43,585 nucleotides of DNA from Adlercreutzia sp. ZJ473 (GTDB lineage: Bacteria > Actinomycetota > Coriobacteriia > Coriobacteriales > Eggerthellaceae): contig NZ_JAAVTO010000017.1 of assembly GCF_013185065.1 (NCBI RefSeq), positions 1 to 43,585 of the forward strand. The letters are read 5' to 3'. Position 1 is the stretch's first letter. Each line of letters opens with the position of its first letter. The notes below the pieces were generated by a model. It saw nothing but the letters and a program-made list of their open reading frames with translations, was not told the origin of the DNA and did no database searches. A program made the position numbers and the translations under genes. Of this stretch, positions 22,448 through 30,020 are shown piece by piece.

Positions 22448-23281
22448 TTAGCCCAGGCTCAGCCGGTCGCCCGACACGACCACGTCCGCACCCCAGGCGC
22501 TCTTCGCGGCATCCTGGGCGTTGTGGTCCTGCACCGCCTCCACGCAGGCTTCCACGCAGAAGGTCAGGCCGTCGTAGTCGTACGTGGTGGTGATGACGGT
22601 GCCCTCGCCCGTTGCGCTCTCGGTCTGGGTCACGCGGCTGCTCACCGCCTTGTCGATGGTCAGCGCATCGGCGAACAGCGGCGCCACCTCACCAGGGGCG
22701 AGCAGGCGCGAGCAGTACAGCACCGTGCGCTCGGCGGTCGAGGCCGCCTCGTCCACCAGCCACGCGTCGCCGACGTTCACCAGGTTCAGGTCGATCAGGC
22801 TGGGAGAGACGTCCGTGCGCTTGGCACCCTGCTCGTCCACCCAGTACCGCGTCACGGTCACGCGCACGAACTGGCTGATCGAGCCCGTGTTCTGCACCGT
22901 CAGGCGCTCGTCGTAGGCAACGCCGGGCACGAGGCGGTCGCCAGGCGCGATCATGTGCTCGAGCAGCCGGCCCTCGGCGCCGCGGTACAGGTAGTCGCCC
23001 GTCTCGTCAGGCTCGACGAACGGCACCTGGTCGGGCAGCTTCGTGTTGGTCTCGTCCCAGTTGTTCTCGGAGAGGTAGTCGCGCCACGCCACGGGCACAT
23101 CGTTCTCCAGCAGCGAGACGCCGATGTTCTTCATCTCAACGTGGGTCATGTAGTCCTCGGAGAAGTAGGTGAGCGCCGCCTGCGCCGAGCCCACCCCGGA
23201 TATGCCGAGCAGCAGCACCGCTGCCACGAACAGCGCCAGGGTCACCTTCTGCTTGGCGAGGACGTCCTTCAAGCGCTCCAT
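22448..23281 (-). CDS. TasA-like SipW-dependent secreted protein
   Basis: 277 residues. The signal helix LALFVAAVLLLGISGVGSAQ is followed at once by AALTYFSED, the AxxYFS/T pattern seen at SipW-dependent cleavage sites. A conserved middle strand (VPGVAYDERLTVQNTGSISQ FVRVTV) matches what is seen in TasA/camelysin-type proteins. There is no LPXTG and no other membrane helix. Two cysteines near the end may form a disulfide. ATG at 23281 overlaps the previous stop (TGATG) with GGGAGGTGAG upstream. A minor fibre subunit or assembly factor is the likely role. Confidence 0.72.
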   Translation of the reverse strand: MERLKDVLAKQKVTLALFVAAVLLLGISGVGSAQAALTYFSEDYMTHVEMKNIGVSLLENDVPVAWRDYLSENNWDETNTKLPDQVPFVEPDETGDYLYRGAEGRLLEHMIAPGDRLVPGVAYDERLTVQNTGSISQFVRVTVTRYWVDEQGAKRTDVSPSLIDLNLVNVGDAWLVDEAASTAERTVLYCSRLLAPGEVAPLFADALTIDKAVSSRVTQTESATGEGTVITTTYDYDGLTFCVEACVEAVQDHNAQDAAKSAWGADVVVSGDRLSLG

Positions 23282-23898
23282 CAGCGCTCACCTCCCTCGG
23301 ATGCGTCGCCCGCGCTTCCGGTCTCGAGCTTCACGGACCAGTCGGCGCGCTCAGGCTCCACCGCGATGCCGTCGGGCTGGTACTGCGCGGGCGTGGTCTC
23401 GTAGATCACCACCACGTTGAACGCGTCCCCTGGCTGCGGAGCCGCCCCCGTGCCCATATCCGACGTGGGCACGTCTCGAATCATCAGGTCAAGCGCTGGC
23501 GTAGTGGCCCCGGGGTCCAAGATCCCGTTGAAGTAGTAATACCCGTCAGCGGCGAGGCTCCAGTTGGTGGCGCCGCCGGGCTCGCTGTACGTGATGGGGT
23601 ACTTTTCCGGGCCATAGGCCCTCACGCGCACGTACACCGCCTCGTCAGACGCGGCATCGCTCTGCACGGTGACCGACTTCGTCCAGTTCGCGAACTCCTC
23701 CTCCACCGTGGTGGTGTCGCCCAGCTCGAGCGTGTACCCGCCCTTCGCCTGGCAGTACGTGGTGAAGTACGCGCTCGCCGCGCCCACTCCCGCAACCGCG
23801 ATACACATGACGGCCACGGCGAACAGCGCAGCCACCCCGGCGAAGCGCGCCTTCCCGCAAGCCTGCGCGCTCGGCCTCTCGCACGATAACGCCTTCAC
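23281..23898 (-). CDS. TasA-like SipW-dependent secreted protein
   Basis: 205 residues. Signal helix (LFAVAVMCIAVAGVGAA) then SAYFTTYCQAKGGYTLELGD, the typical junction for SipW processing. The rest is beta-rich (FANWTKSVTVQSDAASDEAV, PGDAFNVVVIYETTPAQY). No sorting signal. Starts with GTG at 23898 after GGGGGAG. Overlaps the next gene by one base. Together with that gene and sipW it makes a set similar in logic to tapA-sipW-tasA in Bacillus, though the proteins themselves are clearly diverged. Confidence 0.72.
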   Translation of the reverse strand: MKALSCERPSAQACGKARFAGVAALFAVAVMCIAVAGVGAASAYFTTYCQAKGGYTLELGDTTTVEEEFANWTKSVTVQSDAASDEAVYVRVRAYGPEKYPITYSEPGGATNWSLAADGYYYFNGILDPGATTPALDLMIRDVPTSDMGTGAAPQPGDAFNVVVIYETTPAQYQPDGIAVEPERADWSVKLETGSAGDASEGGER

Positions 23899-23913
23899 AA
23901 CTCCCCCTTCCCG

Positions 23914-25095
23914 CTAGTCCTCAGACGCCGGAGCGCCATGACTGTAGGCGGGGGAAAGCTCCCAGCCGCCTTTGCCGTATGCAAAGCTGTTGGTCACCGA
24001 CCCGCCGTGCACCTTGGTGTTGTCGTTGGTGTTGGCGAAGCTCACCTGCGCCACCTCGTCGGCCGCTATGACCGCCGTTCCCTCGGAAGCGCCCGCCACC
24101 TGGTAGGACGCGCCCGAGTACACCTCGCGCACCGTCACGGTGGCACCCACCGGAATCTTGTTCTCGATCAGGGCGCTCTTGCGGCCCGGCTGGTTGAACG
24201 TGATGGAAACCACGTCGTCGTAGACCTTCTTGCCGCTGACGTCGACGGCCTGCACGCTGAACACGAACGTGGCCGCGCTGTCGACGCCGGTGCCGTCGGT
24301 CTCGAAGCGGTCGAGCGCCTTCACGATCTCAAGCGAGCCCATGCGCGGGCTGACCTGCGGCTTGAGCATCGTATGGGCGCTGTAGCGCCAGTCGGCCCCG
24401 CTGGCGGTGGTGAGCGCCTGCCCCGCAGCCGCCTCGCGCGTGGGCAGCGACATGAGCACCGGCTCGAAGGCGCACTCCCTCAGCGCCGAGTACGCCACCG
24501 TGGCCGTCTTGCCATCTGGAAGCGTAGTGGCGTAGTCGTCTGCGGAAAGATTGGCCCCGTGCGCTACCAGCAGGTACAGGCCGCTGGGAAGCTGCAGGAA
24601 GTCAGCCTCGCACGCTGCGCCCTCGCCGCCCGCCGCGATCATGTCGGCATGAGGCGCGCTTGCGAGCGTGGGCTCAGGCGAGCGCAGGTCGGCGAGCGCG
24701 GCGGTCAGAGCCGCTTGCGCGAAGGCCTGCGAAGCCTGCGTGGCCGCGGCGCTGTCCTTCGACTCCATGGCCTTGTTCAGCGCCGCAACGTCAAGGTTTG
24801 CGAAAGGCCCGCCCTCGACCGGCGCGTAGGCGTAGGCGTCGTAGCCCTGCACCTGCTCGGCGCGCGCCACCAGGTAGGCGTCCACCTGGATGCCGGCGTC
24901 GGAGCCCGTGAAGGATTGGGGATCCTCCAGAGCGGCCGTCACCTTGAGGCTGCTGTCCTTGGACAGGTCGAGACTGGGCTGAGCCGCAGACGCCAGGCCC
25001 GCCGCAGCCAGCAGGCACAGCGCAGATGCGGCCGCGGCCGCCAAGCAGGCAAGCCACCTGCCCTTCCACGTGGCAGCAGAAGCGTTACCTTTCAT
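23914..25095 (-). CDS. DUF5979/Cna-like secreted surface protein
   Basis: 393 residues. Signal peptide ends around ASAAQPSLDLS. Residues ~40-240 form an unrecognised N-terminal domain, and ~255-370 match the Cna-B/DUF5979 type of beta domain (SLEIVKALDRFETDGTGVDS … TVTVREVYSGASYQVAGAS; Lys and Glu suitable for an isopeptide bond). It ends SHGAPASED without any LPXTG or membrane helix, so it is either released, held by a partner, or a pilus part joined in another way. ATG 25095 has AAGGAGGG six bases upstream; a TTG-type start at 25128 is less likely. It overlaps the sortase gene end by 11 bases. Confidence 0.75.
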   Translation of the reverse strand: MKGNASAATWKGRWLACLAAAAASALCLLAAAGLASAAQPSLDLSKDSSLKVTAALEDPQSFTGSDAGIQVDAYLVARAEQVQGYDAYAYAPVEGGPFANLDVAALNKAMESKDSAAATQASQAFAQAALTAALADLRSPEPTLASAPHADMIAAGGEGAACEADFLQLPSGLYLLVAHGANLSADDYATTLPDGKTATVAYSALRECAFEPVLMSLPTREAAAGQALTTASGADWRYSAHTMLKPQVSPRMGSLEIVKALDRFETDGTGVDSAATFVFSVQAVDVSGKKVYDDVVSITFNQPGRKSALIENKIPVGATVTVREVYSGASYQVAGASEGTAVIAADEVAQVSFANTNDNTKVHGGSVTNSFAYGKGGWELSPAYSHGAPASED

Positions 25096-26191
25096 GGTCT
25101 TCCCTCCTTGCGTCGGGGTTGTCAGCATTTGGATGCTCGAGTTCGGGCGCGATCGACACCGCGCGCTGGTCTTCCTCGGTCAGGCGCGCGGGCTTGCGGC
25201 GACTTGCCACCAAGAGCCCCACGAGCGCCAGAAGCAGGATCGGCACGGCCACGGCAGGCGCCATGATGTGGATGGGTACGCGCCGCGCGTCGCTTTCGCC
25301 GACCAGGTCATCGGGAATGCCGTCTACCCGGTGCCCGCGCACCAGCAGCCGGTGCGTATTTATGCCATACGGTGTGCAAGTTTGCAGGGTGACGAACTCG
25401 GTGCCATCTTCAGACGCAAGCGCCTCAAGCTGCCCAGGCTCCACGATGAGCACCTGGTCAACCTGGTAGAACATCTCATTTTCCAGAACGGTTATGCTGA
25501 AATAGTCGCCTTCGTGAATTTCATCCAAGTAGGTGAACAGCACCGCCGAGGGAAGCCCACGATGCGCAGATACCACCGGGTGCGTGCCTGCATCGCCTGT
25601 CGGGAGGTGCGAGCCCTCCAAATGACCCGCCGACGTTTGCAGCGTACCCTCTTCGGTGCCGTGGTAGATGGGCAGCCTCACGTCAATTTTGTCGACCGTT
25701 ACGTACCCAATCAACCCGTCGCCCGTCACGTTGAGGGCCTGCTCGTATTCCCCGTTGATGCTGGGAGCGCCGCTTAAGCGATCGGGCAGCGCGTCCAGCT
25801 GCGCGTTGTAGTCCCGCGCTTGGGCAACTAAAGTTGCCTTTTCTTCCTCAGTGAGTGCAGCCACGACTTCCTGGTATCCTTCGATGGCACGCGTAGCGTG
25901 CATTGAGTTCCACCAGTCGCTTACCGCCGGATAGCAGAAAATGCCGATGCCCGCGATGAGCACCAGCGCGATGATGACGCTGGAAAGCGATACGCGCCGC
26001 TTCTTCTTGGGAGGCTTGCTGTTTGTAGCAGTAGCAGCATCAGAGATCATATCGTCAGAGGAACTATCAGGCGCCAACGTGCTTTGGCCACCAGCTACAT
26101 AAGCCGAAGCGGCTGCGCCTTGCGCACTAGGCGCAGAAACAGACACAGGTGCGCCTTCGCTTTCAGATGATATGTTCTTTCGCTTAAACAC
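25085..26191 (-). CDS. Class C-type sortase (pilus polymerase)
   Basis: 368 residues. Sortases of this class cut LPXTG pilin signals and join subunits into a covalent fibre. A cytoplasmic N-terminal region of ~75 residues is unusually long. A first membrane helix (VSLSSVIIALVLIAGIGIFC), the catalytic His in VVSAHRGLPSAVLFTYLDEI (about 210), the catalytic Cys in TLQTCTPYGINTHRLLVRGH (about 270) with its Arg (about 282), and a C-terminal helix with basic tail complete the enzyme. The C-terminal helix and the SAHRG signature support class C. The start is GTG at 26191. It lies between the major pilin and the DUF5979-like gene. Confidence 0.88.
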   Translation of the reverse strand: MFKRKNISSESEGAPVSVSAPSAQGAAASAYVAGGQSTLAPDSSSDDMISDAATATNSKPPKKKRRVSLSSVIIALVLIAGIGIFCYPAVSDWWNSMHATRAIEGYQEVVAALTEEEKATLVAQARDYNAQLDALPDRLSGAPSINGEYEQALNVTGDGLIGYVTVDKIDVRLPIYHGTEEGTLQTSAGHLEGSHLPTGDAGTHPVVSAHRGLPSAVLFTYLDEIHEGDYFSITVLENEMFYQVDQVLIVEPGQLEALASEDGTEFVTLQTCTPYGINTHRLLVRGHRVDGIPDDLVGESDARRVPIHIMAPAVAVPILLLALVGLLVASRRKPARLTEEDQRAVSIAPELEHPNADNPDARREDHER

Positions 26192-26321
26192 GGTGAAGAA
26201 CAGCCGCTCCTTGCGACACGGTGGTTGGTCCTATGCGTATGTTTCGTTGGTTGATTTAGCCGGAGCAATAAGCTCCGTTGCTCGCCGCGCGCCAACGTGA
26301 AGGCATCAACCGACGCGGCAA

Positions 26322-26348
26322 GACGGGAGCGGCAGACCCGCTCCCGTC
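26322..26348 (-). terminator. Hairpin between pilin and sortase genes
   Basis: A perfect 11-bp stem GACGGGAGCGG/CCGCTCCCGTC with a 5-base loop, about 35 bp after the pilin stop. The T-run is only TT, so it is probably a partial terminator or RNA stabiliser that lets the pilin outproduce the downstream genes. Confidence 0.55.
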
Positions 26349-26382
26349 CGTAGCTTGCGGAGGAACCGCAAAGAGGGAGGTG

Positions 26383-27864
26383 CTACGCCGTATGCTTAGC
26401 AGAACGACGCTTGATGATGAAGGCAGCCAGAGCGCCCACAATCAGAATCCCGCCACCCACATAGAAGATCGTGGTACCGATACCACCAGTGGAGGGAAGC
26501 AGGGCGCCTGTATCGTTGGCAACGTTTTCCGTCTTGGTCAGAGGCGTGAGATCCGAACTCGTTACAGCGCTATCACCATTGATAGTTACCTCAACACCTT
26601 GATCCAACTTGTTATAGCCATTAGGAGCTTGGGTTTCTTCAAGCGTATACGTGCCATCCTTAAGACCAGGGAATTCAACTTTACCATCGCGTTGGGTTGT
26701 CTTGGATGTAGCGTTTTCTAGACTAACCCACTCAACCTTGGCCGGATTGCCACCAGAAGCCGCTGTGTACTTGTAGTATAAATTATTGGAATTCTTCAAC
26801 ACAAACGTGGCATAAGCAAGTGTCTTCCCCGTATTGCCAGTTTCATGCTTGTTCACAACAATCTTGGCAGAATATACCTTCTCTTCGTCAGTCAAAGTTC
26901 CGTGTTGGGTGCTATCCGAAGGATCGTTGCTGTAGCTCAACGTTGCATGGTTGTTATCAGTCTTGGCAACAGCATTGTCGTTAACGGTAGCAGAGTAGGT
27001 AATGAAGATGTACTCGCCAGCCATACCAGCCGTATTCATTTCCACTGGCTTGAAATTGACTCGAAAAGCAACATCCTCGTTTCCATTAAACGATTTAGCG
27101 CCCGTGGTTATTTTCGTATAGTAGCTATCGCCCAACTCGCTGTCGGCTTCAGTCAGCACATCATCTTCAGAAATGTAGATTTTGATACTGCTCTCATTAA
27201 ACGTGAGACCTTCGGTCATTTTGTCGGTAATCACATAATCGAAAGTATTATATGCAGACGTATTGGGGACTTGACCCTCAATGGTATATTTGACCTCCTG
27301 GCCAACCTCTACGCCGTCAGTATCACCTACATTGTCAGTTTTATCAAACGGAATCTCGTTCTTATCTTTTATGACTGCCTTAGGATTAGTGGAGTCAACT
27401 GTAATAACTGCGCCACTGTCCGTAGTTACAACATAGTAACCATACTCAAGACCTTCGAAAATTAAAGGAGTGGTTTCGCATTTTACTTTAGGTTGTACCG
27501 GAGTCAAGTTAGCTACAGCGTAGGCTTTTATAGCAGCTATGGCATCCGGGCTCAAAGAATTGCTCACCGCACTGATGTTACCTGCGCTGTCTTTCACAAA
27601 ATAGCTATCCAGAGCCTCCGGAATATCTCCGGTATAGGCGATAGAATCGGACTTACCATCGTCGTTACTATCCGCAGCAACTGTAGCACTAAATAGCTTA
27701 TACACAGAGTAGGTTTTATCAACTTTTGCGTTCTCGATAGTGATAGACGCCTTGTCGGATGCGGCGATGCCAACCGTCTGCGCTACAGCTGCGGAGGGCA
27801 CGAGCAGGGCCGCCATGAGCACAGCCAGTGCTAAGCTTGTTAGTTTTTTTAACGCGGATTTCAT
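26383..27864 (-). CDS. Major pilin, SpaA-type, LPSTGG
   Basis: 493 residues. Signal peptide to about residue 30 (…SAAVAQ), FimA-like D1 domain, a central CnaA-type isopeptide domain, a CnaB domain with its E-box YTLEETQAPNGYNKL (about 425), and the sorting signal LPSTGGIGTT with a helix and KRR tail. In Gram-positive pili the sortase links each LPXTG to the Lys of the next subunit; a candidate pilin-motif Lys lies in the D1 domain region. The gene is visibly more AT-rich than its surroundings (for example 26750-27700) and uses codons unlike the neighbours. Start ATG 27864 with AAGGGA upstream. Confidence 0.88.
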   Translation of the reverse strand: MKSALKKLTSLALAVLMAALLVPSAAVAQTVGIAASDKASITIENAKVDKTYSVYKLFSATVAADSNDDGKSDSIAYTGDIPEALDSYFVKDSAGNISAVSNSLSPDAIAAIKAYAVANLTPVQPKVKCETTPLIFEGLEYGYYVVTTDSGAVITVDSTNPKAVIKDKNEIPFDKTDNVGDTDGVEVGQEVKYTIEGQVPNTSAYNTFDYVITDKMTEGLTFNESSIKIYISEDDVLTEADSELGDSYYTKITTGAKSFNGNEDVAFRVNFKPVEMNTAGMAGEYIFITYSATVNDNAVAKTDNNHATLSYSNDPSDSTQHGTLTDEEKVYSAKIVVNKHETGNTGKTLAYATFVLKNSNNLYYKYTAASGGNPAKVEWVSLENATSKTTQRDGKVEFPGLKDGTYTLEETQAPNGYNKLDQGVEVTINGDSAVTSSDLTPLTKTENVANDTGALLPSTGGIGTTIFYVGGGILIVGALAAFIIKRRSAKHTA

Positions 27865-28131
27865 CTCTTTCCCTTCAATCGTAGTTCGGTGCCGAAGCAC
27901 CCCTTCCTTCGCCGCTTGCGCGGCTTGTCTCATCTTAGGGAGATGCCCCTTCCTCTCGTTCCCTATAATTCCTCCTTTCGCGTTCGTTTCTTATTCTTCA
28001 TCTATCTCACGCCAAGGATTTTCACCTGGTCAATTGCTTTCTTTCTGCCCGCGACGTGCGGAATACTCGTCGCAGACCTCCCGCTTTACGCCCGTCGTAA
28101 CCCTTGTGCGTTGCGCCTGTTGGAGCCTCGC

Positions 28132-28746
28132 CTAACTCACCGGGCCGAAGCGGTTCAGCGGCCAGACGCGGAGAGCGAGCTTGCCCACCATGTCATCGGG
28201 CGACACACACCCGATCTGGCTGCTGCGGCTGTCCACGCTCGTTTGGCGATGGTCGCCCATCACGAAGTGCTTGCCGTCGGGCACCTGGAACGGCAGCTTG
28301 ATGTCGCACGTTCCGAGCGCCTTGTCGGTCACGTAGGGCTCGTCCAGCTCCTCCCCGTTCACCGACACGTTGCCGTCCTTGTCAATGTCCACCCAGTCGC
28401 CCGGGCCCGCGATCACGCGTTTCACCAGCACGTTGTTGTTGTGGTAAAACGCCACCACGTCACCCTGCTGCAGGTCGCTCACGCCCAGCGTCATCACCAC
28501 GTCGCCGTCTTCCAGCGTGTCGGTCATGGACGAGCCGCTGATCACCAGCGTGGGCAGCATCAGCACCGCCGCGAGCACCGCCACCGCCGCCACCACCACC
28601 AGGCCCAGGATCGTGCTGGTCGTGATGCGGCGCTTGGTCTGCCGGCGTCGCTCGCGCTCGAGCTCGGCTTTCACCGATTCGGTGTTCACGAACACCGTCT
28701 GGCACGTGATCTCAGCCGGGGTCACCGCCTGTCCGTCATCGCTCAC
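28132..28746 (-). CDS. lepB: Signal peptidase I (Ser/Lys type)
   Basis: 204 residues. One N-terminal helix (TTSTILGLVVVAAVAVLAAV) then the active Ser in VISGSSMTDTLEDGD (about 70), the general base Lys in NVLVKRVIAGPGDWV (about 108), and GDHRQTSVDSR box E, so this is an ordinary bacterial type I enzyme. Pilus loci in actinobacteria and streptococci often contain one; it presumably processes the pilin and adhesin precursors. GTG start overlapping the upstream stop (GTGA). It makes the locus one with two signal peptidases of different catalytic type. Confidence 0.88.
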   Translation of the reverse strand: MSDDGQAVTPAEITCQTVFVNTESVKAELERERRRQTKRRITTSTILGLVVVAAVAVLAAVLMLPTLVISGSSMTDTLEDGDVVMTLGVSDLQQGDVVAFYHNNNVLVKRVIAGPGDWVDIDKDGNVSVNGEELDEPYVTDKALGTCDIKLPFQVPDGKHFVMGDHRQTSVDSRSSQIGCVSPDDMVGKLALRVWPLNRFGPVS

Positions 28747-29894
28747 GCATCAGCCGCCTTTAGGTTGTCAGCGGGCGAGACAGGGGACGGTGCGTCCCTG
28801 TCCTGGCTGCCGTCAGCCGCTTGCACGGGTGCTTTCGCGGGGGTTTCCGCTTCGTGATCGCTGCTGACCGCGGCCCACGCTGCCGCACCTCGCCCGCCTT
28901 CGGACGAGGTGGCCGCTGTCGCACGGGCAGGCTGGCCGTCGAGATCCCCGCACACCTCCTGCAAGCTGGCGATATACCAGTCCGCCGTGGCGTTGAACGC
29001 CTCGAGTGCGCTGCGCACGCCCTTGGCCGCGTTCGCGATGATCCGCGCGTGTCTTTGCTCTTCTTCCTTCGACACCTCCAGTTCATCCAGTCGCGCCTGC
29101 ATCAGCGCGATGCGCTTGTCCTTATCATCAAGGCGCCCCTTCAGGCGCTCGATTTGCTCGTCCTTGGCGTCGAGCTTCTCACGCAGCCGCGCGTTGAGGC
29201 TGGTGCAGCGCTCGAACTCGTCCGCAACGTCGCGCAGGTAGTCCTGCAGGCGCTCGGCGTCCTTGCTTTGCGTCAGCAGCAGCTGCAGCAGGTCTTCGCG
29301 GCTGAGCCGCGAGAGGTCGCGCGACTTCGTGACGATGACGCTCTCCAGGGAGGGAGCGCTCATGGCCTGCTCGGCTGCGAGATCGGCCGACTGGTTGGCG
29401 AGCTGGTTAGCCGGCTGGTCAGCGAGCTGATCGCCGTCCGACCATTCGGCCGCTGGTTGCACCGGCTGATCAACATCAGACCGCTCAGCTGCCGACTGCG
29501 CGTCAGATATTGAGAAGTCGCTCGCCTGAGCCTCAGCCACGGGAAGGGCGGCTGAGGACTCCGCGTCGGTCGGCTGCAGCCCAGCCTCTTGCGCGTCAAC
29601 TACTGACGTATCGTCCGTCTGAACACCGGTTGTCTGCGCATCAGCCTCTCCGGCATCGGGCGAATTGACTCCCGCTGGCTGCGGCTCAGCCTCTTGCGAT
29701 CCATCTGATCCCTCTCCAGTTGCTTGGGTGTCGGCCGATCTATGTTCAGTCGCCTGCTCTTCAACCACCTGCTGTTCACCTGCTTGTGGCTCAGTTACTT
29801 GCAAGTCGATCGTTTGCACATAGTCCGTCTCGGCCTCAGCCGACTGTTGCTCAACCGCTTTGTCCGTCTTACGCTTCCTGTCGAACAAACCCAT
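28743..29894 (-). CDS. Acidic coiled-coil cytoplasmic protein, function unknown
   Basis: 383 residues with no signal peptide or membrane helix. Residues ~15-190 are a low-complexity Ala/Glu/Gln/Asp tract (for example QQVVEEQATEHRSADTQATG). Residues ~205-290 form a predicted coiled coil with heptads (LNARLREKLDAKDEQIERLK). A short conserved-looking segment follows (ALEAFNATADWYIASLQEVC). It lies between the adhesin and the signal peptidase, overlapping the latter by four bases, with a good GGAGGTGAGG site before ATG 29894. I do not recognise it. A cytoplasmic scaffold or organiser of pilus assembly is a possibility. Confidence 0.7.
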   Translation of the reverse strand: MGLFDRKRKTDKAVEQQSAEAETDYVQTIDLQVTEPQAGEQQVVEEQATEHRSADTQATGEGSDGSQEAEPQPAGVNSPDAGEADAQTTGVQTDDTSVVDAQEAGLQPTDAESSAALPVAEAQASDFSISDAQSAAERSDVDQPVQPAAEWSDGDQLADQPANQLANQSADLAAEQAMSAPSLESVIVTKSRDLSRLSREDLLQLLLTQSKDAERLQDYLRDVADEFERCTSLNARLREKLDAKDEQIERLKGRLDDKDKRIALMQARLDELEVSKEEEQRHARIIANAAKGVRSALEAFNATADWYIASLQEVCGDLDGQPARATAATSSEGGRGAAAWAAVSSDHEAETPAKAPVQAADGSQDRDAPSPVSPADNLKAADA

Positions 29895-30020
29895 GAGTTC
29901 CTCACCTCCGTTCCCTGTTTTCCGTGCTTTTGCCTGTGCGTTTTGCCGAAATCGGCATGGCTATCGCTGGCACCCGAGTTTCGAGTGCATACGTTTGTAT
30001 GCTTTTTCATTGGATTTGCG

